Shown here: in pieces, positions 1 to 9,810 of the stretch | Position numbering within the stretch: the stretch's first letter is position 1 | Layout of the letters: each line of letters opens with the position of its first letter | DNA from: Polyporus tsugae | Taxonomy: Eukaryota; Basidiomycota; Agaricomycetes; Polyporales; Polyporaceae | Direction of reading: 5' to 3' | Length of the DNA: 64,000 nucleotides | Assembly (NCBI GenBank): GCA_024305745.1 | Contig: JAHRBS010000007.1 | Coordinates: 3,038,001-3,102,000, forward strand | The notes under the pieces: model-generated | Databases searched by the model: none | What the model saw: only the letters and a program-made list of their open reading frames with translations | Told to the model about the DNA's origin: nothing | Translations under genes and position numbers: made by a program

Positions 1-3000
1 CGACGAACTCGGATGTCTTGACGAACTGGGGGTGCTCGTGATGACCACCTCCACCAGGCTGTTGACCCTTGCCACCTTTCGCCCGACTGGCGACGCAGGT
101 TCGTCCGCATTCGCATTCGCGCGGGTCCTTCGTTTCTTAGGTGACGGCGCGGCTGCTGTCTCGTCAGCCTCGTCTTCGGTATGCCTGTCTAGCTGCGAGT
201 AGTCCACCGCCTCGTCCTCGGACTCCACGAGCCAGTCGTCCCGCTTGCGCTTCTGTCCAGCTTTCTTCCCTGTCTTCTCTTTCTTGACGGCCTTTCCCTT
301 CTTGGGTTTGGGGGCGTCGCCCTCCTCGTAGACGTGGCACACCTCTACGGGCATCCCCGCCTGTAACAGGACATCGATCCACACCTTTATTCCTGCCGTC
401 AATTCGACGCACTTCCTACTGTACAGGATGCACTCACCTTCTGGTTCTCCTGTAAAGTATCGCCCGGCCCCTTGACTTCGACAAACTTGGCATAACCCTC
501 GTCCTCGTGCCAGACGATCAAATCCGGGACACCCGCCGCTCGTGCTCCATAGTCTTCGCACATGAGCCGACATATCGCGACCAACACGTCTGTGTCCATA
601 CACTGCAAACCAGTCCCATCAGCACCCATCTGACAGAGCCACAACTCGCATGAGCTGCACTGACTCGCACAATGCCAAGCAGATCCTCCTTCTGGAACAA
701 GTCCCACCGCACGCCGACGCACATGACGTTCGTGTTCGCATCGTACATCTGCCCGAGGATCTCCGCCGCCTTGCCATCGCGAATGCCTTCGAGACGGGCG
801 TCGATAAGCTCCTGCCGAGAATAGTAGAACGTGTCCTCGACGATGTCCAGGGGTGCGGATTGGAACGATGTTTCGAAGGCGCCCGGGATCGGCGCGAAGA
901 TGACGTCCCAGAAGAGCAACCCGAAGAGCGTGGTGACGATCCGGCCTTCGCAATGGAACCTAGAACAAAACACGCAACGTCAACGAAACGAACGTCTGGG
1001 AAGAGACTGCGCGATACATACCCTTTACAGCCGTGCTCTTCATAGTATTGAAGCGCCAAGGTTTCCACGTTAACCTCTTCATCGTCCCGGCCCTTCCAGA
1101 TGGACTTCCCGCCTTTCTCCGGCTTCTACCATGAAAGAATGTAAATATCTGCGCTGGATACTATATCTGCGCTGGCTCACTTCTTCCTTAGGTTTCTTGG
1201 GACTAAGCTCTCGACGATTGCTCCAAGCCAAGCCTTGGGTTTGCCCGGGGCTCCTACCCACGACCCGGAGGGCCGTATCCAGGTGGATGCCGTTCGGACG
1301 GATACGCTCGCCCTCCACGTAGATGTCTTTGGCGGTCTTCAGGCCCCCTTCGCATATGTGGCATTCTCCAGGCGGAACCTTGAGCTTCTTCTCGAGTCGC
1401 GTCAGCCGCCTTTCGAGCATCGGCCGAAACACTTCAAGCCAGGAGCTGGTCAGGGTCCGGATCTAGAAGCAACAGCAAAGCAGCAAACTCACCGATATGT
1501 GTATCCGGGTCCTCCAGGCCAGCGATGACAACTTCCATCGCTTCCTGATAGCGGCCGGGTTCGTCCTTGAGGTGCGTCATGAGGATGAGCGCGCGTCGCT
1601 CGTACCACCGACCGCGCCTTCCGCGCCTCCATCGCTGCTGCGCGAGGAGCGTCTCAAGAACCTTAAGTTCCTCCTCATACTCCTTCAATGTGCCCAAAGC
1701 GGCTGCACCCTTGGTGACGACACGAGTAAGAATGTGGCCTAGTTGGCATTGTCAGATACATTCATCCACCGCGCAGCAGGGGTGACACATACCACAGTCG
1801 AACCGTTCCAGTCCTTTCCGGCTTGGATTCTCCTCGCCCTTCGCTTGGATAAGGTCTATCCACTTCGGGTAGACAGTCTCCATGAGCTCCTTCACCTTGC
1901 GCGCGTTGCGCACCCTCTCCGTCTCCTCTTCGTCTTTACGCTCCGCTTTCACCACAACGGGTGATTCCGACACTGCAGCGCTGCTTGCCCTGGTTGCGCG
2001 TCTGGGTGTGACGGGGGTCTTGAATCGGCACTCAGCCATCGGCGCTGGCGTACGACTGGCCGTCGACCGTCCCGAACCTCCGTTCGGTCCCACTCCCCCG
2101 CTATCGAGGAGCGCATCAACTTTGGCCTCGATCTCGAGCGCTGCCTCGTAGGCAAGGAGGTCCTCCCGCGTCGGCCAGATATCTGAGGTGCGTGTGCATG
2201 CATATGCTGCGTACTCGCGCTTCTTCGCTCGGGCGAGGAGCGCCGGCGTGAGTAGGTCCTCTGTGTACTGGGTGCTGCGGAAGTACACGAGATTTACACG
2301 GCGGAACAGCGCGACGACATCCGGGTTTAGGCGGATGCACTTCTCTGCGGCAGATCCTTCAGTATTACGATAAGACTTGCGAGAAGGAGGTTACGTACTC
2401 AGCTTCTTCGTGACGATCGCGCGCACTCGATCTTGCTGGGTTCGTTGGGATTGGGGGGTAGGCTTGAAAGGTAGCATGGCTTGGCGCAACGACTTCTCCG
2501 TCTTCTTGATGGCAAAGTGAAGCTTCGTCTGCACCATGGGTTCTTTCCCTTTCTTGGATCTAGTAAAAGGGAGTGTAGTCTGGGCGGCTGACCCGCGCAG
2601 GATTGCGTCAATGAGGTTGTCACGCTAAGAATCACGAAGACCCACAGTGAGAATGTATGCGGCATAGGGAACGTTACGATATGCTTACCCTCTTAACACC
2701 ATTAGATTTCAGCTTGAGCTGCTTTGCTAATTCGTCAAGCTCCGGTGTAGTCAGGCAGTCGAGCAGCTCGAAGAGATCTGCTTGTTCCTCATCGTCTGCG
2801 AACACTGTATAGTCTGCGATCCTGGTGGAACTCTGTGAAGAAGGCGCGGACGATGAGGGAGGCTCTACCGCAGGACTGGAGCGCGAGGGGCCTGCTTGGG
2901 GTGGCTCGTCGACTTCATCCATAGTCAAGTCGATGACCTCGGGGACATGCTCCTTCAACCTTTGTGGTGGTTCCGGAGCTTCGGCCGGAAGTGCAGTTTC

Positions 3001-3643
3001 AACGAGCTCGAGTTTCGGTTTGATGTCCTCTTCCTCGACTTTGACACTGACGCTTGGGGGGTCCAATTCGGGGATGTTTGTGTTGAGATCCTCGAGCTTG
3101 GGTTTTACGTCCTCGTGTTCCTGTTCTACGTCGTCCTTCCTCTTCCGGCAGAGGGACTGCATGGCCGCGAGAATTCCATCTGCGCCCAGCTCCTGCTCGT
3201 ATTTGAGGGAGGTATACCGATGCCATTTATCCGTCTTGCGCAGAAGGAGGCGACAGAACAGATATTTATCATTGCCTAGAAGGATACCATGTCAGGTTGT
3301 GGATTCGGGAGAGCTTGAGGGGTAGACTCACCGGAGAGCCTGTGCCAATCCATGAAGAGATCCAATTCTTCCTGCACAAACAGATTGCCCTCGCTCGCAA
3401 TAACCTCTTTCAACATGTCTTCCAGTAGGACACGTCTGGGTGAATACGCGACGCGCGAAGTGTGCTGCAGCACGCACCTTCAAACAGAGTCACGTACATC
3501 GACTGCCCATTCTGCCCACGAACGTCCACCTCCATAGTTTCAGCATCTCCACCTACTACGCCACTTCCAGAAGGACCCGCATCGGCTTCTGACCAGAAAA
3601 CGATTTTGGCAGCGGTGGAAGGAGAAGGTGAACCCAGGACCAT
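1..3643 (-). CDS. FAN1: FAN1-type structure-specific nuclease, C-terminus beyond window
   Basis: Fanconi-associated nuclease 1 homologue, a nuclear 5' flap endonuclease/exonuclease for interstrand crosslink repair. The start is the ATG at 3643. Joining open frames across short introns gives, in order: an N-terminal part (YVTLFE joined to DMLKEVIASEG); a segment containing RKTDKWHR and SLKYEQELG; an acidic linker; a SAP-like helix pair (LLDCLTTPELDELAKQL); a helical TPR-like middle; and a C-terminal VRR-NUC domain near 350-1060. That domain carries NVETLALQYYEEHG, TLFGLLFWD, PDLIVWHED and VEVKGPGDTLQENQ. The D of PDL and the E/K of VEVKG are the expected PD-(D/E)XK metal ligands. After the last nuclease motif (VWIDVL, about 380) a basic and acidic tail stays open to base 1, so the stop lies outside. 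Start and family are secure; exact exon borders are approximate. Confidence 0.9.
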
Positions 3644-4184
3644 CTTCGCGCGTTCAAGTTCGTGTATATGGTGTCGTTATGTCGCGCTTCCTCGCGTAAG
3701 ATTGGCGGAAAGAGTTATCGGAGCAATTAATGGAGCACTGTAGGGTATAACGGCCGAGAGGGGTAGGATACGGCACACGCGACGCGGCGACCGACAGTCG
3801 AGCTCAAGACAAGCAACTTGAAGACACGCCTGTCCAACGCACGCGGACAGTACATGACGCGTTACAGCGCGTTATGCAAGTGTGACATCTCGCATCTGTG
3901 CTTACGCGCGCTCTGTACGCGCCAAGCCAAGACCTGTAAGCGCCGCTGGTCAAAGTTCGCCGGTTCACCGCCAACGATTTTGATTTCAAAGGAGGTAGGT
4001 CCATGGGCTTATGTTGGAGAGCCACTAAGCTATGCCCCGTCTCAGCCATATCCCGCCTGCGCTGCGTGGCAGTGTCCGCGCACGGATGTCGGAAACTATA
4101 TAACATGGAGACCGTGGCTCCTATCCCAGGCTTCGCACTCCCCGCCGTTTCGTTTCGAGTCCCTGCTCGCCCACAACTTCGGAC
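3644..4184. other. Divergent intergenic region between FAN1 and the 4.2 kb gene
   Basis: No coding region is supported here. A TATATAA sequence lies at 4097-4103 on the plus strand, about 80 bp before the ATG at 4185. This suggests a promoter for the plus-strand gene. A long minus-strand frame crosses the area but looks like an antisense shadow. Confidence 0.4.
4097..4103 (+). promoter_or_regulatory. Putative TATA box of the 4.2 kb gene
   Basis: TATATAA sits 82-88 bp upstream of the ATG at 4185, a normal spacing for a fungal TATA box when the 5' leader is short. This is sequence evidence only. Confidence 0.4.
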
Positions 4185-4907
4185 ATGTCCCTCATTATGC
4201 ATGCACCTCGGCCTCGAAATGGTATGCTGTCCATGTCCATGCTGGAGTTCGATCTCGCATCGAAGGAGGCAAACGGCGAGCCCATAGCTCTCGCTCAGCA
4301 CCTCTCCTCCCCGGAAACCATCGTGCGCCCCTTTCCACTTTCCAATTACCGTCCATTCGCTGATTCGCTCTCCTACTCTTCGCAGATTAAGCCCAAGGAG
4401 CTGCATGTCGCTTTCAAATGGGGCCCGCTCAATTCCACCCATTTCTCGCGCTTCCGCAAGCTTAAACTCCCGCCCACGCGTCGTCGGTACGAGGGACCCG
4501 CAGCGAATATGTCCCTGCCCCGCGGCATGTCGCGCTCCTCGACGATGTGTTCCGTGCGCTCTTTCGCCACGCTGGCGCGCACTGTCACCCTTGACGTCGG
4601 CCTGCTTATCACACGTCCCATTCGCCGCGAGTGCACATATATCGTCTGGGGTGGAATCATGGCCCCTGAGGTGACCTCCTCCCACTTCACTACGCCCCGG
4701 AACGTGCTCGTGAAAATCGCGGTGGACGAAGAGGGGGGCGAGGACCTCCGAGAAGATGCGCGGCTGCACGAGCAGCTTGTGGAGAGAGGGATGACCGTGG
4801 GCTACTACGGCATCTTCGCGGATAGGCTTGGGAGCACTGCCCTTGTGATCGACGACTGGGACAACGAGGTGGGCGAGGTCCATACACCTACACCATCGAC
4901 CCCCTGA
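4185..4907 (+). CDS. Unrecognised protein, probable 3' frameshift
   Basis: I do not recognise this family. The frame encodes 240 residues with balanced composition, including PFPLSNYRPFADSL, KELHVAFKWGPLN, CTYIVWGGIMAPEV and ALVIDDWDNEVGE. It is preceded by a TATA-like box. The frame ends at TGA 4905-4907. Two bases out of frame, the DNA directly after GGCGAG (about 4876) encodes GPYTYTIDPLNFGHALP. That is followed by a good GT...AG intron (GTGTGTGTGT donor near 4929, acceptor CAG at about 4979) and then DGDSNSTDILVRL, open to a TAA near 5185. The true gene may therefore run to about 5185 with one base lost at 4877-4879, either a sequencing error or a real mutation. The opposite-strand 409-codon frame is rejected for its Arg/His/Gly-rich shadow composition. 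Confidence 0.5.
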   Translation: MSLIMHAPRPRNGMLSMSMLEFDLASKEANGEPIALAQHLSSPETIVRPFPLSNYRPFADSLSYSSQIKPKELHVAFKWGPLNSTHFSRFRKLKLPPTRRRYEGPAANMSLPRGMSRSSTMCSVRSFATLARTVTLDVGLLITRPIRRECTYIVWGGIMAPEVTSSHFTTPRNVLVKIAVDEEGGEDLREDARLHEQLVERGMTVGYYGIFADRLGSTALVIDDWDNEVGEVHTPTPSTP

Positions 4908-5318
4908 ATTTCGGGCATGCTCTCCCGGTGTGTGTGTCCCATCCGATCCTCGGACGAAGTTGAACTGACGCTTCTCAGGATGGCGACTCGAACTCCACCG
5001 ATATCCTGGTCCGACTCCCACTTTCGACTTCAACTTTACCTTCCTCTATAACAGACTTCTTTGTATCTTTACGCTATCCCCGCTTTCCCCAGCTCACGCT
5101 CTTTACAAGGGACTCATGCTACAGACTTGTATTCCGTATCATAGCGACTCTGGAAATGGATACCATCCTCGGACCTCAAATGTAATTTCGTATTCAACTG
5201 GTCATTATGTAGGTCGTGCAGCGGAAGCAGATACATACATAGTCCATAAACTATTCGCAACGCCCAGTCAATCATATATCGCACAAAACAGAACGCCAGC
5301 CCCGCGTCGCCCGCCTGC

Positions 5319-7972
5319 TCAGTACCCCCTGCGCAGCCTCTCGTTCTCCTCCCTCAACCTCCTATTCTCCTCCCTCAGCTCCCGCATCTCCTCCGCGAAG
5401 TCGCCCATCGCCTCGCGCATCTCCGTGCGCCACCCCGTGCCCATCCGGATCAGGTCCAGGTGCAACCCGACGATCTCCGCCTTCGTCTCCTGCCGGAAGT
5501 CGTGCAGCGCGTCCCTCAGCAGCGCCTGCAGCATGTCCTGCGCCGCGCGGGCCTGCGGCGATGGCGGTGCGGCGGGGTTCCGCAGCGGGGACGGCACAGG
5601 GGCCCACGCCCCCGCGCGCGAGGAAGAAGGTCCGCCGGCGAACGAGCGCCGCGGTGAGACCTGCATCGCGAGCTCGGCGCGCGGAAGCCGTGCGTCCAAG
5701 TGCGCCCCCATCCGGGTCGGCCCACGCGGCGCATCTAGTTCTTCGTCCTCGTCTGAGTTCTCGGCGCGCGCAATTTCCTCTGCTTCGTCGTCGTCGCTGG
5801 CGTTATCTCCCGCAAAGCCGACACGCTTCCCGCCCTGCGCTTGAGCCCCCATTCCCTCACCCGCTTTGACCCACTGGTCGAGTTCCGGGGTGCCCACTCC
5901 GAGCGCAGCCTGCGCCCTCGCCTTCCCCTTGAGCTTGTACGCAGGGATTGGCGTGACGGGCCCGCCGTCGTCCTCCATCCCCGGCAGGTCGGGACTTGGC
6001 GTCCGTGACAGCCGCGAAGCGACAGACGAGCCCGACACGCGCCTCCGGGCCTGTTGCACGGCACCCGCGGGCGGTGAGGCGGAAGAGGAACTTCTCGACC
6101 CAGAGCTTGACTGTGACACAACGCGTCGCGTAGACGCCACAGAAGTCCTGCTAGCGCGACTTGCGAGGCTCGCGGAGGAGGACGCCGAGCGCATGCGAGG
6201 GAGGACTGCCGAGGCCCACTGCGACTGCGATTGCAGCGTCGCAGCAGTGGGGGCGCGGGGTGCGGACTCAGTCCGAGTACGATCGCGGGGGCGCTGTATT
6301 TCGCTGATTTGCGTGCGAGAGGACCTGCGAGATAGGGCGGATGGTGCTCTCGCTGGGATGGTGGTGATTGGGTCGTCGCCCTCGTCCGTTGCTGCTGCTG
6401 GAACAGCTGACTCTTTCGCCCGGGGTAGCGCGAGAAGGTTCTCAACGCGGACTGCGCGATCATCAGTCCTCAGCGAGAATGAAGAACATTACAGAAGTGC
6501 TTACCGGACAAGTCGCTTTGCTCCTCCTCGGCGCCGTTCTTGTCGGCCAGGATCACTGGCGATCTAGGGGGAGAGAAAGCCTTCTTCTGTACCTCACTTC
6601 GCATTGCGGCAGGAGATTTGACGGCGCCAGTGTTCAGTCGTCGCACGCCCGCCGCGGCTAGTCTCGGAGCCGGTGAGCCATTGGCCGGGTTGGAAACGGG
6701 TCTGACAGTAGTTTGCCTCGCAGGAGTTGTCGAAGAGGGGATGCTAGGCTTCTTCGTCGCTACCTTGTCTTCTGCTGCCTGCTTTACAGCGTTAAGAGTT
6801 GTAGACGAACCAACACGGCGAGCAGCGGGTGCAGCTTTGTTCGTGTCGCGTTGCACGAGCGGCTTCGACGCGGTTGTCGCTGCGGCAGGTTTCAGTCCCT
6901 GAGCCTCTCCCGGCTTTAGCTTCTTCTACAGTGCCAAGGTCAGGACGACATGGAGAGAACGTTGTTACAAAGACAGCATACCTGCACCGAAATAGCAATA
7001 ATCTGGTCGCCGTTCTCGCTCACGGTGATCGTCTTCGGTGGCTTGTCCAACGCGCGAAGGTCAAGGATTAGGAACTTGCCGTTCTCTGTCCCGGCGTACA
7101 CCGCAGCACCCTCCGGGGAGAACGAGAGACACGTTAGAGGAGCGGACATAAGGACCGACCGGAACGGGCTGGTCAAACAGCGTACTGGATTAGAATACGA
7201 CTGGGTTTCATCAGGAGCAAACCACACACCCTCTCTCCTTTTCCAAGTCTACAAGCGCAACTGTTCCTCCACTGCAGGCCACGGCTACGAGGGTTTTGCT
7301 GAATGGGCTGCATGAGATGGATACAATGGAGCCGACGTTCTTCTTTTCCTTGTCTATCGGGATAATCTTGGCGGGACCAGACGGACGGGTTGTGTCATAT
7401 ACAAGCAGCTGGCTTTCGAGACCGACGAGCAGACGAGTGCGAGAGTGGGGGTGGAAGGCACAGGTGGATATGGTTCCGCTTCCGGTTGGGAGGCCTCTGA
7501 GTACAGTGTGTGAGGCGAGAGTGAGGTTATGTACGTGAATGGCGTGTGCAGATGTAGAAGCAAGGAGGGTGGAGTCGTTGGAGAGGGAAAGAGAGGTGAT
7601 CGTCGCTTTGTGGGTGTCGAAAGTATGTACAGTCTTCCCTGACTGAGCGGAGAGGACGGTAACTTTCTGTCCGCTGGCGCATATTATGGTGTTGCCACGA
7701 TCTTTGGTGAGCAGGGAGACAGGAGGATCGGAGGGTTGATGGTGCGTGGAAACGTCTTGGAGAGATTCAGTGGTTAGGTCATACTGGAGGATACCACTCG
7801 TTGCCGAGATATATACAGAATTGGTTTCTGCAGACCATGCAAGGCAGGTAGGTAGCGGAGGTAGAGGGCATGTCTGTTCGATGGTGGATGAGGGATGCTT
7901 GAGAGTGGAGTGGTCGAGGACAGTGAGATTGGTGGGGGTAAGGATGGCGGCCATGCCAGTATACGAGGGCAA
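5319..7972 (-). CDS. NEDD1: NEDD1-like WD40 protein with C-terminal coiled coil
   Basis: Probable homologue of NEDD1/GCP-WD, the protein that docks the gamma-tubulin ring complex at spindle poles. The start is ATG 7972 (a second ATG lies 18 bp later). Exon 1 (to about 7226) encodes WD40-type blades with motifs such as HKATITSLSLSNDSTLLAS, STCAFHPHSRTRLLVG and VSISCSPFSKTLVAVACSG. The next exon continues PLTCLSFSPEGAAVYAGTEN and FLILDLRALDKPPKTI. A long Ser/Arg/Pro-rich disordered middle follows, split by an intron near 6480-6510. The last about 80 residues are helical, with LHLDLIRMGTGWRTEMREAM and a heptad-like ELREENRRLREENERLRRGY end. A WD40 propeller with a short C-terminal helical domain matches NEDD1. 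The alternative is another WD40-coiled-coil scaffold, so the function is inferred. Confidence 0.7.
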
Positions 7973-8337
7973 TTATGGTGTTCGTCAAGGGGAGTAAGAC
8001 AGAGCGTGTGGTTCGTGAGGAGGAGGCTGGTCCAGGGGAGACGAGAGGCGGCCAGTATTGCGACCGATACTAGTTGGGGTGGTCGCGCCGATGGCCGCCT
8101 TCAACGTCCGCGTCAACTTTAAGTTTCAAGTTGATATTCTCTGTTCTTTCTAGCGCCCATACGACGCGTTCCCCCCTCGTGACCGCGTTATCCGCTCGCC
8201 ATTCGTCCGGCGACTGCCGGCATTTCTTTCCTCTTGCTTCCAATGACGCCCTCACCCTCCCTTCAACGTTGATGCGCGACCCCAACTCACCTCCTTCAAA
8301 TTCCTGACATGTCCACATGACTTGGGGGTGACGGGTA
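7973..8337. other. Intergenic, 5' flank of the NEDD1-like gene
   Basis: This stretch lies between the NEDD1-like start and the F-box-like relic. I see no credible coding frame, RNA gene or clear repeat. It probably holds the promoter of the NEDD1-like gene. Confidence 0.3.
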
Positions 8338-9069
8338 CCACCAACAGATCGTCGCTGCGTTCCTGAAGAACCAGACGCAGCTCCGCCGCCTCCACCTCAG
8401 CCTCTCATCTGGCTGCTACTCAATGACCCATTCTCGAAGTCCTGCCGACCCTACCTTATTCCGAGGTTCTTGGCGTTCAGTTGAGCTGTGGTACCTACGA
8501 GGCTGACGAGCTGCGCTTCTACGACACACATCTTCCACGCGACCTCACCTCGCTACTGGTTGCCGCCCGCTTCGATAAGGTCAATATTGCACCCGGGGAG
8601 CTCCTTTCGTCGTAAATGCCCATCTGATTGTGGCGATGACGCGCTCTGACCATAGCCTGTAAGTAGTTCACGACACGGACCAAGTTGAAGACTTCGATGC
8701 TGGTCCTCGCCACCTTCATACCCTTGGACAATGCGCTCAACCCGCCGTTGTTTGATAACCGGCCGGTGTCCCTCGAGTATCTGGAGTGGGCACATTGCAT
8801 GGTGGAGCGCCACCAGGATAGAAGCAGGACGCTCGTCTGTTTCTGTCCGGGACCGGAAAAGCAGAACCTGTCTCGCGCGGTGGTTGTCCATTTGCTCGGA
8901 CATCTTCCCTATCGAATGCGGCCGGATGACTGGGCATGGCTCCGCGAGTATGACGAGACGAATGCGCTGTCTCGTAAGTGCGATCCCTGGAAGAAGAGAG
9001 AGATTGCTTGCTGACGCCGTTGGCTGATTCCCTAGCGGAAACAGGGTTCGAACTTGAACCGGGGCCATG
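8338..9069 (+). pseudogene. Decayed F-box/LRR-like gene
   Basis: Protein-like pieces lie in changing plus-strand frames. They are FLKNQTQLRRLHLSLSSG (8362 on); ILEVLPTLPYSEVLGVQLS through LTSLLVAARFDKVNIAPGEL (about 8430-8610, ending in TAA); VVNAHLIVAMTRSDHSL (one frame over, about 8608-8660); then a longer piece with PLDNALNPPLFDN, VSLEYLEWAHCMVE and RPDDWAWLREYDETNALS. The last piece splices over a good GTAAGT...CTAG intron (about 8971-9036) to PETGFELEPGP and a TGA at 9067-9069. The Leu-rich pieces resemble the C-terminal LRR-like part of agaricomycete F-box proteins. I found no F-box itself. Frame changes and internal stops argue for a broken copy, but unrecognised introns could explain some of them. 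Confidence 0.35.
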
Positions 9070-9279
9070 AACGTCGACATCGGTGAACCCGGTGGAAGTG
9101 TCGGAACCGACTCGGACGATGACATCGACATACGCAGGGTTGACTCGGAAGGAATATGCTACAAGACTCGCTTACGTTGCCAAGAGCAAGACTGTACTAA
9201 TTACTATGATTCTGATTATCTCTCGAAGCCCAACGAAGCCTATCCTTTTTGTGAACGTCATTATCATTCATTACGATGA
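9070..9279 (+). other. Small cysteine-containing open frame, uncertain
   Basis: A 70-codon frame (ATG 9067, overlapping the stop of the preceding relic) encodes an acidic stretch followed by LRCQEQDCTNYYDSDYL and FCERHYHSL. The spacing C-x4-C-x18-C-x2-H could be a small zinc-binding knot. No family is recognised and the frame may be fortuitous. Confidence 0.2.
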
Positions 9280-9417
9280 ATAATGGTATATTACTTGGTA
9301 TTGGTGTATGTCGGTTTGAGCGACCACGCGATGGATAAGTTAAAGTATTGCCTGCGTTCAATCTGCGTTGGTTGAGTGTGGATGTCTAAGAGCATCAAAA
9401 TGGTGCCACCTGAACAA

Positions 9418-9489
9418 GCCATCGTGGCGCAATGGTAGCGCATCACCTTCCTAAGGTGGGGGTTGCGGGTTCGATCCCCGTCGGTGGTA
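9418..9489 (+). tRNA. tRNA-Arg (CCT anticodon)
   Basis: This is a complete intronless cloverleaf. The acceptor stem 9418-9424 pairs with 9482-9488, with two G-U pairs. The D arm is GCGC/GCGC (9427-9441) with a GG-containing loop. The anticodon stem TCACC/GGTGG (9443-9459) encloses loop TTCCTAA with U33 and anticodon CCT. The variable loop is GGGTT. The T arm GCGGG/CCCGT closes loop TTCGATC, and the discriminator base is A9489. Anticodon CCT reads the arginine codon AGG. The internal A box (TGGCGCAATGG) and B box (GGTTCGATCC) are both present, and a T5 tract follows. Confidence 0.95.
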
Positions 9490-9516
9490 GAGGTTAAAAC
9501 ACCCCTAATGGCTTCG

Positions 9517-9521
9517 TTTTT
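9517..9521 (+). terminator. RNA polymerase III T-tract terminator
   Basis: A TTTTT run lies 28 bp after the tRNA-Arg 3' end, at the usual distance for a Pol III terminator. Confidence 0.6.
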
Positions 9522-9810
9522 CCCCGTATCCCTGAACATCAGGTTGCGAGTTCTTGGAACTGTTGATCGCCCGACTCTGGCACTTTAGACCTCATTAGGC
9601 CGCTATGGTCCCCCGAGCCTGCTACATTCGATCACCGGGAAAGGCCACAGACTCGAAATCTAGTTGTACAAAGCGATGGTAAGCGAGATTGTCAGGAAAA
9701 CAACGTTCGGGTGCGTCGCGTAGATTGTAAAAGTAATTCATTCCGAGAGGTCTCTCACTAGATTGCCCCTTGCCTCCTCGTACTAGTCAACACTTGTTTT
9801 CTGTAAGACG

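Noticed and set aside
3804..5033. 409-codon open frame on the minus strand
   Set aside because: Composition is Arg/His/Gly/Ser-rich without domain-like stretches, and it is antisense to a more protein-like plus-strand frame with a TATA box. Judged a shadow.
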